Shown here one piece after another: positions 11,098-22,699 of a stretch of DNA of 64,000 nt. Within the stretch, counting starts at the first letter, position 1; the number at the start of each line of letters is the position of its first letter. Source of the stretch: Canna indica (lineage: Eukaryota; Streptophyta; Magnoliopsida; Zingiberales; Cannaceae); contig CP136890.1 in NCBI GenBank assembly GCA_034359265.1, positions 44,428,501-44,492,500 of the forward strand, read 5' to 3'. The position numbers and the translations under genes were made by a program. The notes beneath the pieces are model-generated. The model did no database searches. It was not told the origin of the DNA and saw only the letters and a list, made by a program, of their open reading frames with translations.

Positions 11098-12045
11098 TCA
11101 CTCATGCAAACTTTGCATCCATTTCTTCAGCTGTTTGTCATTCAATGACATAATAAGTGGTCGAGCATCTGGGTGCTCAACCAAGTAAGTCATTGTCTTT
11201 AACAAGTGAGCTTCAGGTAGCCCTTCCACACTAGTAATGCGTCCAATACAATTTGGGATGCTATATGGATCCGGGGGTGATATGCACACTGAAGCTGCAT
11301 CACTTTGACGGGCTGCATAGTGATTGAAAATAAGTTCATACAACTTTTTCTTCTCATATTCTAGAGTTGATATCACCGATGATTTACCTCTTTTATTGTC
11401 GCGTGAGGAAATAGATGGACGTCTATCTACCTCCTCAACACTATCATCATCTTCCTCCACTAAGGGCTCCTTCCCACGTACATCCGTATTCAAATATTCA
11501 TTCTCTAACATACGCTCTTCATCCGAATCCATTGGGGGTTGTGTTGATGATCGGGCCATCCCACTAGTTGCGGGTTGATTTTAAAATATCAATTCCATCA
11601 AATTATAGTGTGGTGGTGGCCCGTTCTTAAAGGGTTTGAAATAACTTTTTGTCGTTCCTTTCTGCACACAAATTTTTTTTTCTTAAACCAACTAACTAAA
11701 AGCCCATTGATTAAATACAAAACAACATACCGATGAGTTCCATACTATTTCATCGACATCAATCTTCCCCGTGTCAGGATTCCATGTGACCCCAGTGTGG
11801 TTAATCAACTCTTGGAAATGCTTATATAAACAAAGAAGTCGTGTTTTTTTGGACTTACATTTCTCCACCCCGTAATTAATCCCACACTTCTCCTCCAGTT
11901 TTTTACTAATATCTTCCCACACAGTCTTATCAAAATTGAGATTGCCTAATTTAGCTTATTTATTATGCAAGAGGTACAAAAATTCTTCCGTGACATTCTT
12001 TGGCCAGGACTCCGACTTTTCCCTCAGATTCTGATGGCCACCCAT
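11098..12045 (-). pseudogene. Myb/SANT-like DNA-binding protein, second gene of the Harbinger element
   Basis: The first part, from about 12045 to 11692, has the Myb/SANT-like fold typical of plant proteins linked to Harbinger elements: WPKNVTEEFLYLL, FDKTVWEDISKKLEEK, then KSKKTRLLCLYKHFQ and GVTWNPDTGKIDV. The second part, 11559-11098, is acidic (EEDDDSVEEV), then has the usual C-terminal block from YSIPNCIGRI to DKQLKKWMQSL. Family knowledge: this protein binds the element ends and brings in the transposase. There is an in-frame TAA just after LLYLLHNK (about 11959-11957), and the stretch between the two parts lacks an open frame, although it could be an intron. It lies 169 bp upstream of the transposase in the same orientation. 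Confidence 0.8.
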
Positions 12046-13159
12046 ATATTCAACTATTATATCTAGGGGGAAACATATTTGTAAGCTAACCATAAGCCAC
12101 GTATAAACATTTACATAAATATAAATGAAACAGTAAAGCAATATAAATGAAGTAAGCAATAAACAGTCAAATGAAGTCAATAAACAGTCATACTAATACA
12201 AATTAATTATCTATCATACTAATAAATGCATCATAATAGCGTACAACAGCATACATACTAACTCAAATTGATCCATACAACATACATAACAGCATATTAA
12301 TAGCAATATATAAATGAACTCATAAAAGCATACTAACAGCATACTAACAGTAGATTTCAATGATGGAGCGTGGGGATCTACTTGATGGCTCAAGTACTAG
12401 TTATCCTAATTCAATCAGAATAGGTTTGTATGGATGCATAGACAATTGGAGAGTTGGTCTATCTCTATCTCACAGTGTGATTTCAATGTCACATGCATTC
12501 TTGTGACCACGTACCTCTCATGCTCAACAAGATAAGTTGTAAGCATTCATTCTTTCATGATCAACCAAATGGCTTGGAAACAAAGTTCTCGCAACCACCC
12601 TATAATATTCTTTGCAAAATTCATTTTTGTACTAGCAATCATAAGATATTATTCCATGAAAATAATTATTACTAATGGCAAAAAGAACCTGGCAAACATA
12701 ACATAAAGATGGTGAATAAAATAGCCCATAGTAGATAACCACAACATTAGCATTTAGCAATAAACATTATTATGTTATTTACTCAAAACACAATTTACAA
12801 GTTCATTTGAATAAAGTACACAGGAAGTTCTAAGAAACTGATGCAAAGTAAAGCATCACATGAATATGATGAAAGGAAGAAAATTAAATATACCAAAGAA
12901 TCAATAATTAAACAGTGCATGTAATAATAATTCAGCACCAAAATAAAGCTCAAAAACTAGTTTGATGATCATTAGCAGATCAACAAAGCAGTAACCATCT
13001 TGAAAGAAGAGATAAAAGTACAACCATATTCAATTTATTCCATCGATCAAAAACACCAAACCAAGTTCCTTATGACATCGATACTAATTTCAGGAAAAAA
13101 GATAAATATAACAATAAAAATACACCTATGACACTATCATATTACGAGGAGAAAAAGAG
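12046..13159. other. Non-coding Harbinger interior
   Basis: AT-rich sequence upstream of the Myb/SANT-like gene. It has short direct repeats such as CATACTAACAGCATAC around 12240-12350. No gene was seen. Confidence 0.45.
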
Positions 13160-13590
13160 AAAAATTTAAAATTGAATCATGTAGGATATGTAAAACTAGT
13201 CAAGCATGAAACATAACTTGACTGAGGCAATGAAAGAATTTAAAAATAAGTCAAGCATGAAAACAATGAACTAGATTTGCAATACCAGTAAGAATAAATT
13301 CAAATTATATTTGTAAGCTAAAACTAGTCAACATATAAATAGCACATCATGCAGGATATCTAAAATCAGTCAAGCATGAAACAGAACTTGATTGAGGCAA
13401 TGAAAGAATTTAAAAATAAGTCAAGCATGAAAACAGTGAACTAGATTTGCAATACCAGAAAGAATAAGTTTAAATTATATTTGTAAGCTAAAATCAGTCA
13501 ACATATAAATAGCTTATCATGCAGGATATCTAAAACCAATCAAGCATGAAACCAGTCAACATATAAATAGCATATCATGCAGGATATCTA
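13160..13590. repeat. Tandem repeat, about 174-bp unit, inside Harbinger
   Basis: Units beginning AGTCAAGCATGAAACA at about 13198 and 13370, with a partial third near 13540, each continue GAGGCAATGAAAGAATTTAA and end in CATGCAGGATATCTAAAA. A further copy of the same unit lies at about 29540-29620, on the far side of the inserted DNA. This is what links the two Harbinger segments. Confidence 0.8.
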
Positions 13591-13599
13591 AAACCCTTG

Positions 13600-14370
13600 C
13601 ACCGCTTACGCCAAGGATGCGTCACCTTCCCATACGAGTAAATCCCTCAAGCGCGCCCCCGTCATTGTCAACAGCGTCCTTTTGTCCCTCGACAGCACCG
13701 ACAAACCCCTCCTCCTCCTCCACCTCCACCAGTACTTCCACAGCGGCGACAAGCGCCAGTGGCTCTCTGCCTGGCTCGAGACCGGCGGCTGGCCCGCCCT
13801 CATCCTCCCCCTCATCATCTCCTTTCTCTACCGCCGCCGCCGCAGCCTAGACTCGCCTGCCAGGCTATTCTTCCTCACCCCGTGGCTCTTTCTCGCGTGC
13901 ACCATCCTCCGCCTCCTCATTGGCCTCAACGACTTCCTCTACGCCTACAAGCTCGCCTTCCTCCCCGTCTCAACCTCGGCATTGTTGATATCGACGCAGC
14001 TAGCCTTCACGGCTCTCTTCGCCTTCCTCGTCGTGCGGCAGAAGTTCACACCGTACTCGCTGAACGCCTGTGGCGCTGCTGACGGTGGGCACAATGATGC
14101 TGGGGCTCCATGTGAGTTCGGACTGATCGAGGAGCGTGACGCGGAGCAACTACTATAGGGGGTTCGCGTTGACGCTGGGGGCGGCGGCACTGTACAGGCT
14201 AGTGCTACCGATGGTGGAGCTGACGTATGCCATGGCGAAGCAGACGATCACGTACACACTAGTGATGGAGATGGAGCTAGTGATGGGTTTCTTCGGCATC
14301 GCCTTTTACACCGTTGGGATGCTGGTCAACAAGGACTTCCAGGTGAAGTACTATTGTTCTTCTTCCTTTG
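13600..14370 (+). pseudogene. Purine permease (PUP) pseudogene fragment
   Basis: The reading frame from 13682 gives the start of a plant purine/cytokinin permease: LETGGWPALILPLI as one membrane helix, then LIGLNDFLYAYKLAFLPVS, STQLAFTALFAFLVVRQKF and TPYSLNA. Near 14072 the frame shifts; the next frame gives VALLTVGTMMLGLHVSSD, a TGA, then the family pieces GFALTLGAAALYRLVLP, ITYTLVMEMELVMGFF and GMLVNKDFQ. The sequence then meets a GT at about 14341 and no further exon is found, so the last helices are missing. Intact PUPs have about ten helices and 350-400 residues. It is GC-rich like the GH9 gene but sits between a Harbinger repeat and a CACTA element, so it was probably carried here by a transposon or is a decayed resident gene split by one. 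Confidence 0.88.
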
Positions 14371-15240
14371 CAAATAGTACTACGATTGGCGGTGAGAATC
14401 TGATAGAACTCCTTCTCCAGCCGACGCATAGCTGCCTGCATCAAAGTCTAGGTGCGGACGATGGTGGCATGGGACGACGAGATGGCGCCCTCACTGGAGA
14501 CAAAAAAAAGCATGGCGATCAGAGGAGCGGAGCGAGATAGCTTAAGCTTTTACGCTAAAGCTTAATCTACGCTACAAGAAGACTCGTCGAGCTCCAGGTG
14601 GTCTCGGCCGAAGGAGGTACATCATCGTCCTTAACTCATTAAGTTCAAGCTGTGGCGACGGCGACGTTGATGAGCTCCTCCGACGACGACGGCAATGACG
14701 ACGAGCTCATCCCCTGCGATGGCGACAACGACGACGACGAGCTTCTCCCCGTGGAGTGCAATTAGCGTCAAGGTCTTTGAGAAGAAAAACCACGTCATCC
14801 TTCTCATATAAAATTATTATCAATTTATCCTTTTTGTAATAAATACTTGCCATGTAGGATAAGTATTTACCACGTATTCTCCATTAAGTGACACATCAAC
14901 CAAAATCATCAAAAATGACGGTGCGTGCTAAATGGGGGTAACAAAATGAAATTTGGTGTATTTACTTGCTAACGGAAAAAGTTTATACTAAAAATGGGAA
15001 AAAGTTCAAAGTTCGTATTTTTTTAAAATTAAGTATTTACTCTAAATAAAAATTGCGTAAATCAAATAGACATAAATACTTATCATGATGATCGAGGTGA
15101 GTGCGCTCAAACACCTGAATCAGTGAGGGGCATTGGACGGTACCATCCTCCGCCACCCGCGTCTTACATTAGAAAATAAATACATTAGTATTATTATACA
15201 TAATATATAATTTAATTAAAAGTAAAGAAATTATACATAC
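14371..15240. other. Spacer between the PUP relic and CACTA coding sequence, with possible CACTA left end
   Basis: At 14565-14578 the sequence CGCTACAAGAAGAC resembles a CACTACAAGAA terminus with altered first bases, followed by GC-rich repeats of CGACGACGA and GATGAGCTC up to about 14750, which look subterminal. From 14780 to 15240 it is AT-rich with nothing recognised. Confidence 0.35.
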
Positions 15241-15246
15241 CATACG

Positions 15247-15790
15247 ATGCTCATGCACCTCAAAAGACACGGAGCCACTAGTGTGGCGCACCCCTGTGTC
15301 GTCCCCCCTGGACATGCTATTTCTCGACGCTATCCGAGAGACCTCCAACCACTCAAGCGTGTCCCACCGCTCAATAAGCTAGTCCCACACAAATCTAGGA
15401 ATCCACTCGGGGGGCGTGTCCCCAAGTCTCCCCAATTTGTGTGGCCCCTAGCTCTCTCATCACGATTGTACGGGCCTACTGAAGCAGCTCGTTGTAGCGA
15501 GCGCGGGCAACACGCTCCCAAGCAGCCTCTACAAAAGTGGTCTGGTCCTTCGACCATGTATAATGAGTCTGCAAAAAAAAAATATTATTATCGATCAATA
15601 TTTAATATTAACATTAATTTAATAAATATACTTACCAGAACTCTCGTCATAATAAATTCATATACTCACAGGGCATGTGAGACCATGTAGGCCACACCCC
15701 GTGCATAAACTTTTGGATCATCCCTGCTATCGTGCGTGGGACGTCCTCCTGCTCAAACCTGCACCAAATATAATACAATTTTATATTATG
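15247..15790 (-). pseudogene. CACTA second-ORF protein relic (plant transposase, Ptta/En/Spm type)
   Basis: Translating leftwards gives RFEQEDVPRTIAGMIQKF with GVWPTWSHM near 15761-15690, then in another frame after a short interruption WERVARARYNELLQ, and PPEWIPRFVWD followed by a stop, LIERWDTLEWLEV, SRIASRNSMSRGDD and SGSVSFEVHEHRM. This order and the closing G-S-V-S-F motif are characteristic of the plant En/Spm-associated transposase family that accompanies TNP2. At least two in-frame TAGs and one frame change break it. In active elements the equivalent protein binds subterminal repeats. Confidence 0.75.
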
Positions 15791-15899
15791 ATATATTGAA
15801 TTATAATTAATTTATAAGCAATAATTAATGCATCTACTTACCTTCTTCCGCGCACACCAACTAATCTGCGCGATTCTCCCTCAGGTGGCGGAGGGAGAA

Positions 15900-16129
15900 T
15901 TCTGTTTGGCCCTCATGGCCTATGTCTCGATGTGGACGGGCCTGGATCTACTGAAGGGATGATGGCCAGAGGTGGGGGGGATGGTGGCTAGATTAGGTGG
16001 GGGAATTGTGGCTAGAGGTGGGGGGATGGTGGCCGAAGGTGGGGGGATTGTGATTGAAGGTGAAGGGTCGGTGGATACAAGGGGTGGCAAGTGGTAATCG
16101 TCGGGGGTAGTCCCGCGAGGAATGCCTCC
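15900..16129. repeat. G-rich short repeats between the two CACTA genes
   Basis: On the plus strand GGTGGGGGGATGGTGGC-like phrases recur four or five times between 15970 and 16070. They are low-complexity and non-coding. Confidence 0.5.
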
Positions 16130-18096
16130 TCAGGCATGCACTTCTCGGATAATTAGATTATATATAATAGATAATCTTGAAATGCGATTGGAAGCAATCT
16201 CTGCATGAATACATGACAATCGTGGCTCTTCATCCCCGATATTTTGCATCCATCGATGTTCACACATCGAGATAAGTTTGAGGCATATCCATCGGGTAAT
16301 TTGAGTTCTTTGATCCATTAACACACATCTTTCATCTGTTGTTTATTTAACACATACGTCGCCTTTGGCTTATGAAGTCGTCCGTTGACCTCTTGCAACT
16401 CTAACTCAGGCCTCCTACAAAGTATTTTCACATCATGTCAGACCTTTAGATTATCTTTAGTTTTATCGAAAATATCCATCACAGTGTTAAAACTATTATC
16501 AAACACATTATTTTCAATGTGCACGACGTACAAATTATGCCGAATCAGTAATGAACTCCAATACGACAATTCTCAAAAGATATTTTTTTCATCCAGTAAT
16601 ATGTTTGACCAAAGCCTAAAATTCTTACATTCCGACCAAAAATAATCTCTGGAAGCAATTCAATATGTACTAACATCTATTCACCAGACAACATCGGTGG
16701 TGGCTCATCTCTTTCGACTCTACCCTTGGTAAATTTGTCACAATTCTTTCGATACTGGTGGTAGACGATAAGAACCAGCGATGACAATCAAAGAAGAAAA
16801 TTTTCTGACCGTTCTCAAGACTGGAAACTTTTGAGTGTTCCATGCAATATGGACAAGAGAGTCGCCCATGCGTGCTCCAACTGGACAACATGCTGTAGGC
16901 CAGGAAATCATTGATTGTCCACAATATAGCAGCTCGTAAAGTAAAGTCTTGCTTTCGGTGACAATCATAAGTGACAGCTCCCTCAGCCTGCAATGTTTTC
17001 AGTTCATCAATTAGGGGTCGAAGAAATACGTCAATTTTATTTCGAGGACCCAGAATAATCATCGAAAGATAGATAAATTTATCTTTCATACACATTGACG
17101 GTGGTAAATTATAAACTGTTAACAACACTGATCATACTGAATACGGAGTTGCCAAATTACCAAACAGATTAAAACCATCCATGCACAATCCCAATATGAT
17201 ATTTCTAGTATCCCTAGCAAAGGGGATATCTTTATGTCAGACTGATTTCTTCTCCTTGTAACGAGGATGCTCACATACAGGTCATTGCTCCTATTGTGTA
17301 TTTTCTTTATAATATAAAATGCAATTATTTGGGCACACGTGTATCTTTTCATACCCAAAGCCCTAATTTCCTTATTAACTTTTTTATCTTATAAAAAGTT
17401 GCCTCAAACTTGTTATCTAGAGGTAGCATACCATTGATAAAGCCTGCAATCTGTTCAAACGCAACCCCGCTGATATTACAATCAAACTTGATGTTCAGGG
17501 GTTGCGTCATTGCCAAAAATATTGTATATTTAGGACAATTCTCATACAAAGGTTCATTGGCAGCTTTCGACATCTCGTAAAATTCTACAGCCTCCTTATT
17601 CAACAATTCAATTTGTATCGCAGGTTATTTTTTCAGTGACTTCAATTGTTGTAGTATTTGGTGGCACTGCCGTCTCAGTAACTGACTCAACATTCTCATT
17701 TAAATGGAATTATCCGTCAAAACTATCCAGAATCATTGTTCTATAAGGATTAGGTGGTTTGGAAGAGAAAACAACGACACTAGAAGATCCACCATGAGTT
17801 TGGACAACTGGATTGCTCGACGTCCCGACTCTCCGTGACTCTCTGTGACAATTCCATAGAAAATATCTTGGTGTAAATCCTTTTGTATACATATGCATTG
17901 TGACAGTTTCTCAATCCAAAAATTTTATGTTCGAACATTTTCGGCATGGACATCAAATTTTATCACCACTTATGAATTTTTGATTCGAGTAGGCGAAATT
18001 TAAGAAGTAAGTTACGCCTACTCGAAATCCATCCGTTATAGCTCCACGATGAATTCGTCGGTACATCCAACTTCGATCGCCCGACATACCAGACAT
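16130..18096 (-). pseudogene. TNP2-like CACTA transposase, degraded
   Basis: The start MSGMSGDRSWMYRR at 18096 is the transposase-associated zinc-binding domain, continuing FLNFAYSNQKFISGDKI, a TGA where the family has CGA-encoded Arg, then CPCRKCSN. Further fragments are YTKGFTPRYFLW (about 17880), NPYRTMILDSFDG, YENCPKYTIFLAM near 17540, VYNLPPSMCMKDKFI at 17120, LRAAILWTINDFLAYSMLS and GRLSCPYCM near 16860, all landmarks of TNP2. Beyond 16640 the frame breaks repeatedly, but LELQEVNGRLHKPKA and NKQQMKDVC (about 16400-16330) and pieces to 16130 show that the C-terminal region was present. Many stops and frameshifts make it non-functional. It lies upstream of the second-ORF relic in the same direction. 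Confidence 0.85.
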
Positions 18097-19542
18097 GTTT
18101 TGTCCAAAAGTTGGCAATATCTTTAAGTAATGTCTTTAGGTGGGATGGCCCTATTTCATTCGGGATTCATATTATTTATATTGCACGTAATATTTTTTTT
18201 AGTCATTAACTTCATTTTAAATTTCAACATCATCTCCCTACAGTTCTCCGAATACGCATATCATCTGGGCGCGTATCGGAGAACAAGGGAGATACAATAG
18301 CCAAAATTTAAAAATGAATAATGACTAAAAGAAATAAACTAAGTGTAATATAAATAACTATGTTCCCAAATTATCCAATTAGGGACAATTCAAGGGTTGT
18401 ATGTCGTATAAAAGATCATCTACTTCGTTTATACGAACATACAACCCCTGAACGGATTTAAGATTTTGCAAAATTAAAACTTGAATTATCGATGCGTACG
18501 TGAAACGTATCAACTCGTCATGATTATTTTCTAAATTTGTGGATGCCGGTGCGAGTCCACAGTGGACGATTCCGGTGCGAGTCCACAATGGATGATTTCG
18601 GCGCGCACGAGTCCAAAATGGACGATTTTAAAATTATAATTACACCCAACTAAAATTAACCATAACATTTATTCTAATTATAATTAATTAACCGTAACAT
18701 TAAAAGTAACCTAAATTTAATCTAATAGCAAAAAAATTAATTAATCTATAATTAACAGATAATTAATCTAAAATTAATCTATAATAAATTAATCTACAAA
18801 TAATAAATAAACATAAAAAAATTAAAACCTAAATCAAACAATAGTTGGCAATTGCCAGCTACTGTTCCATCTGGTTGGGGCCGAGGGATTCAGCCCCAAA
18901 TTCGGCGCCAGCGCCTACACGTCGGTGCCGTTCTCCAATGTCGGCGCTCGGCGTGTAGACACCGTCACTGACGGTGGCGATCAAAAGGGGGGCGCCGACA
19001 GAGATGATACCTCACGGTTCGGGGCAACACGCGGCGAGGGCAGCGACGAGAGGACCGACGACGGGCAGTTATGGTGATGATCGCAGCGATGAGGCACGAC
19101 ATCTAGAGTGGGTGGCGACAGTAGCGGGAGAGAAGAAAAGAAGGAGAAGAGGAAGGGTCGAGCACGAACACAAATAAATGGTATATCACCGACGGCCCTC
19201 CAGCCATCGATAAACTGTGTATTACTATTAAGTATATCATTGATGGCCGACGTATCCCTCTCTAAGCCATGAATTAATAAGCGACAGCCGTTGTTAGCTG
19301 TGACTAATGACTTATTTATATCACCGACGGCTTTCGGGCCCCCGCTAAGCCGTCGCTACTAAGAAATTTCATTTCGCGCCTCGTGCGCACCATCAGCTAT
19401 GAGCGACGGCCTTAGGCGGTTGTATGCCAGTCGCGATTGATTTGGTTACATCAGCCACGGTCGCCGAAAAATCATGAATAGTTTTGATGGCCTAGACGAT
19501 TGTCGGTGAGCCCCGTGACTGATAGCCAATATTCTAGTAGTG
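18097..19542. mobile_element. CACTA 5' leader and right subterminal region
   Basis: Non-coding. From 18530 to 18620 the phrase GCGAGTCCACAATGGA(C/T)GATT is repeated three times. From about 18880 to 19540 lie motifs such as GCCGTCGCTACTAAG, ACGGCCCTCCAGCC and GACGGC, the subterminal array. It ends with the terminal inverted repeat at 19542. Confidence 0.65.
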
Positions 19543-21707
19543 TCTGTTATTGTCTAAAGAATTTATTAGTAACCAAAATTATTATTTTTTTATTCTTTTA
19601 GTGCAAAATTACTATAAAAATAGTATATAATTTATGCACTTAAAGACTTTTACACAAAAAGTCGAAACTCTTTAGACACTAAAAGAAATATTACAATGAT
19701 TGTTAAAAAATTAATTCATGTTGCATTTTACTTAACAAGTCTATAATTTAAGCATTTAAAGATTTTTGAAAAAATATTTTATTTTTTTCAAAAATAAAAT
19801 AATAACACTATTGGCCACTAAAATAAATTTTTATATACTATAATATTAATATAAATTTCTAAAAAAAATTATAATTAATAAAAAAAAAATTATTTTGAAC
19901 CACTTAAAGTTATTAGAAAAATCTTTAGTAAAAGGAGGGAATCATATTTTGAAATGAATGATAAATTTAGAACTTTGACAATTTAGTTATGGATATGAGA
20001 AAATCCCAAATCCAAATTATGATTCCAAGTAATTGCTCAGCTTTTTTGGATTAATTTGATCCAATGTTTTATATATGACTACTGGACTCCATATATGTAG
20101 TTGTGGCTTAAACTTAAGTTAATCTTCCAATGCAACAATAAAGGTACATATCCTGCTTTATTATGATAATTAGCTGAGAACTCGTGTATTGCACGATTAT
20201 ATATGTATATATAATTTAAATAAAATTTAAAAATTATAATAAATAAAATTATTAAAATTAATTCATATTAAATTAAAATTTAAAATAATAATAATCATAC
20301 TTAAATAATTAAGAGTAATAATAAATATCACATGTATGAAAATTTATAAGTGTATACAAAATATTATCATAAAAATATGCTTAAAGAATTAATATAGAAA
20401 AATTATAAAAAATAAAGTAAAATTTATAATTATAAAAAAGCAAAAATATAAATATAAATAAGGAATCAACATTAATATTTTGTTTCTTATATAATCATAC
20501 TCATTTATTCTAAAACATATTTATTTATAGAGAGTAATTTTTAATTAAAGAATCATCGTTGTAATGATATAATTTATAATTTTTAAAATAAAAAGTCACA
20601 TAAATTATAATAAATATATATAGATTTAAACAACTAAAATATATGAAAAAGAAAAAAATTACAAAAATAATAATATTTTAATGGATAAAATAAAATAAAT
20701 ATAGATATAATATAACAAACTGAAATAAATTAGAAATTAAAAAAATTAAATTATTTTAAACTATATAAATATATTTTATTTGAAATACTATTAAAAATAA
20801 ATTAAAGGAATGATATTTAAAAACCTAATATAAAACAATATTCAATACATTAAAAAATATTTTTATCTACTAAAATATATAGAGAATTTACAAAAAAGCA
20901 ATATTATTATGAATAAAAATTAAATATAATATAGATATAATGTAAAAAATTGAATAAAATTAGAAAATAAAAAATCTAATTATTTTAAACTACATAAGAA
21001 ATTAAAACAAATTATAAAATAAAGAATTTAAAATATTTTAAACTTCATCGATTTATATGGTTTTGAAATATTATTACAAACAAAATTAAGAAATAAAATT
21101 TCAAAAACTAATATAAAAAATAATTTAATACATTAAAAAACATTTTTTTTAATTTAGTTTTGAAATACTATTTTAAAAGTTTGATAAATGAACTTTCAAA
21201 AACTCAAAACTAATATAAAAAAATATTTTTAGAGAGAGTCTAAAAGGAGGCATGTGAGAGAGAAGAGATATGTGTGAGAAAGGAGTCACGTGGGAGAGAA
21301 AGGAGTCACGTGGGAGAGAGAGGAAAGAGAAGTGAAATTGAGAAAAAAATATAAAATTGAGAAAAATCTTAATTTGACATGTGAGCAAAGCTGGGTAGTG
21401 AATATGCGACATGACATTTCTGATATTAATTATATATATCAATTTGCTTTTAATATATATATATATATATATATTAGGACTATAAATTAATATTAATTAT
21501 TTAGAACAACACTTCATTTAAATAATAATTAACATAAAATTAAAAGATGCTCATCATTTATAAACCAATCACAACTACCATTCAATTTATAAATAATCAT
21601 TTCTCAACTATGGTTGATAAGCTATAAATTAAATTGATAAAAAGAAATTTTAGGGAGAATATTGATATTATTTAGACATCATATAGACAATTAATCTAGA
21701 TGTTTGT
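19543..21707. other. Very AT-rich spacer with simple repeats
   Basis: No gene seen. Between 20160 and 21130 the sequence is almost all A/T, with repeated AAATTATAA-like words. At 21240-21320 a 20-bp unit containing CACGTG (21287-21292 and 21307-21312) is tandemly repeated with GAGAGA spacers. A (TA)n run is at about 21452-21473. Confidence 0.45.
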
Positions 21708-21799
21708 TTGCCAACGGTGGATAGTATGATTGGTGGCAACATATTATTCAATTTTTAGCATGATCATCTATTATGATTTTTTATCTTTATTAAAAAAAT
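21708..21799 (+). repeat. Short dispersed repeat, SINE-like, copy 1
   Basis: It shares CCAA.CGTGGATA, TTGGTGGCAA.AT and ATGATCATCTATT.TGA with the copy at 49223-49338 and ends in TTTATTAAAAAAA. The middle portion carrying the B-box-like word in copy 2 is missing here. An A-rich 3' end and dispersion suggest retroposition. Confidence 0.5.
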
Positions 21800-22699
21800 A
21801 TATAAATATTTATTTAAGACAATTTCTCATAATTACTTGTCGAAAAATACTATCAATTTTGTTATTATTCAAATTAAAATCACTTTACTTAAAAATAGAA
21901 GAAAAATGTATTCAAATATATTCCGCATAACGTAAGAGTAGGTCTTTGATTTCTTCAAAACTTCACGCAGTCAATTAGTGTCATGAACAATTGACCAATG
22001 GTTAATCAAACCAATTATACTTTCAACTTAGTGTTCATGACAAGACCATTAGTCAAACCAATAACCTGCGCGTAGGGTTCGAGGACAAGACCAATTTCCT
22101 TAGTCGTTTGTTATGAACGAATAAGTTCAGGAATTCAATCCCTACAAGTAAAGCAATCATAACGTCATATGTAAGAAACTCCTTAACAATCTTTTCAATA
22201 CTCCACTGATCCAAGCGAAATCGTCAACTTCGAGTGCCTCTACGTCAAAAATGGATCCATAGTGTTCTCGCTTGAAATCGAAAGTGCTGCGGGTTTTTGT
22301 TGGCCTAAAACTTTTTATCTTGGTCTTAATCTCAATTTTGATGATAACAAACATGAAACAAATATTTCATTGAGAAATACTTTCATGTTCCAAGTCGGTT
22401 AGCACTCGACGTCCCTAATCGAAAAAATCAAAGAAATCGACAAGGACGTTCATCATCGTTCGAGATTCTTCGGAAAGATACAGTTTAATTTTAGAGTATC
22501 TAGAATGAATATGTAATCCTTTTTTATGATGCAAAGAACCCAAAAATAAAAACCAAAGCCCAAAACACGAAAACTCATTAATGATCATGAAATTCACTAA
22601 GCCTAGGGAGGCTCTTTGGAGGGCTATATGATCTAGATATTTTCTTAGCATCAAAAATTCCGATAATGGTTCCTTAGGTAAAAACTAGATAACGAGATA
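21800..22699. other. Spacer, nothing recognised
   Basis: AT-rich with short direct repeats (GACAAGACCA at about 22038 and 22093, CAATTGACCAATGG nearby). It may belong to the LTR-like sequence that follows. No coding potential was supported. Confidence 0.35.

Larger units (their letters stand above)
7335..13590. mobile_element. PIF/Harbinger DNA transposon, left portion
   Basis: The element starts GGGCGCGTTTGTTTGC after TAA, matching the GGG...GTTTG termini and TWA target preference of PIF/Harbinger elements. Inside, transcribed leftwards, are a DDE transposase (9610-10929) and a Myb/SANT-like protein (11098-12045), the two genes of an autonomous family member. The left 250 bp contains several copies of TTTGTTTG-GCGAAAA-like subterminal motifs. 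The internal 174-bp repeat at 13160-13590 reappears at about 29540, showing that the element is interrupted and continues at 29490-30604. Confidence 0.8.
14567..19542 (-). mobile_element. CACTA (En/Spm) transposon
   Basis: The right end is clear: ATTCTAGTAGTG ends at 19542, the complement of CACTACTAGAAT. About 650 bp before it carries GCCGTCGCT/GACGGCC-type subterminal repeats. Coding relics run leftwards: a TNP2-type transposase (16130-18096) and a second-ORF (En/Spm Ptta-type) protein (15247-15790), the usual pair. The left end is uncertain; I place it at 14567 on the strength of GCTACAAGAAG and the GC-rich repeats that follow. The candidate 3-bp target duplication (TCT after 19542) is not convincingly matched. 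Confidence 0.7.

Noticed and set aside
13617..14190. Serine/threonine-rich and proline-rich frames over the purine permease relic
   Set aside because: Out-of-frame readings of the permease coding sequence.
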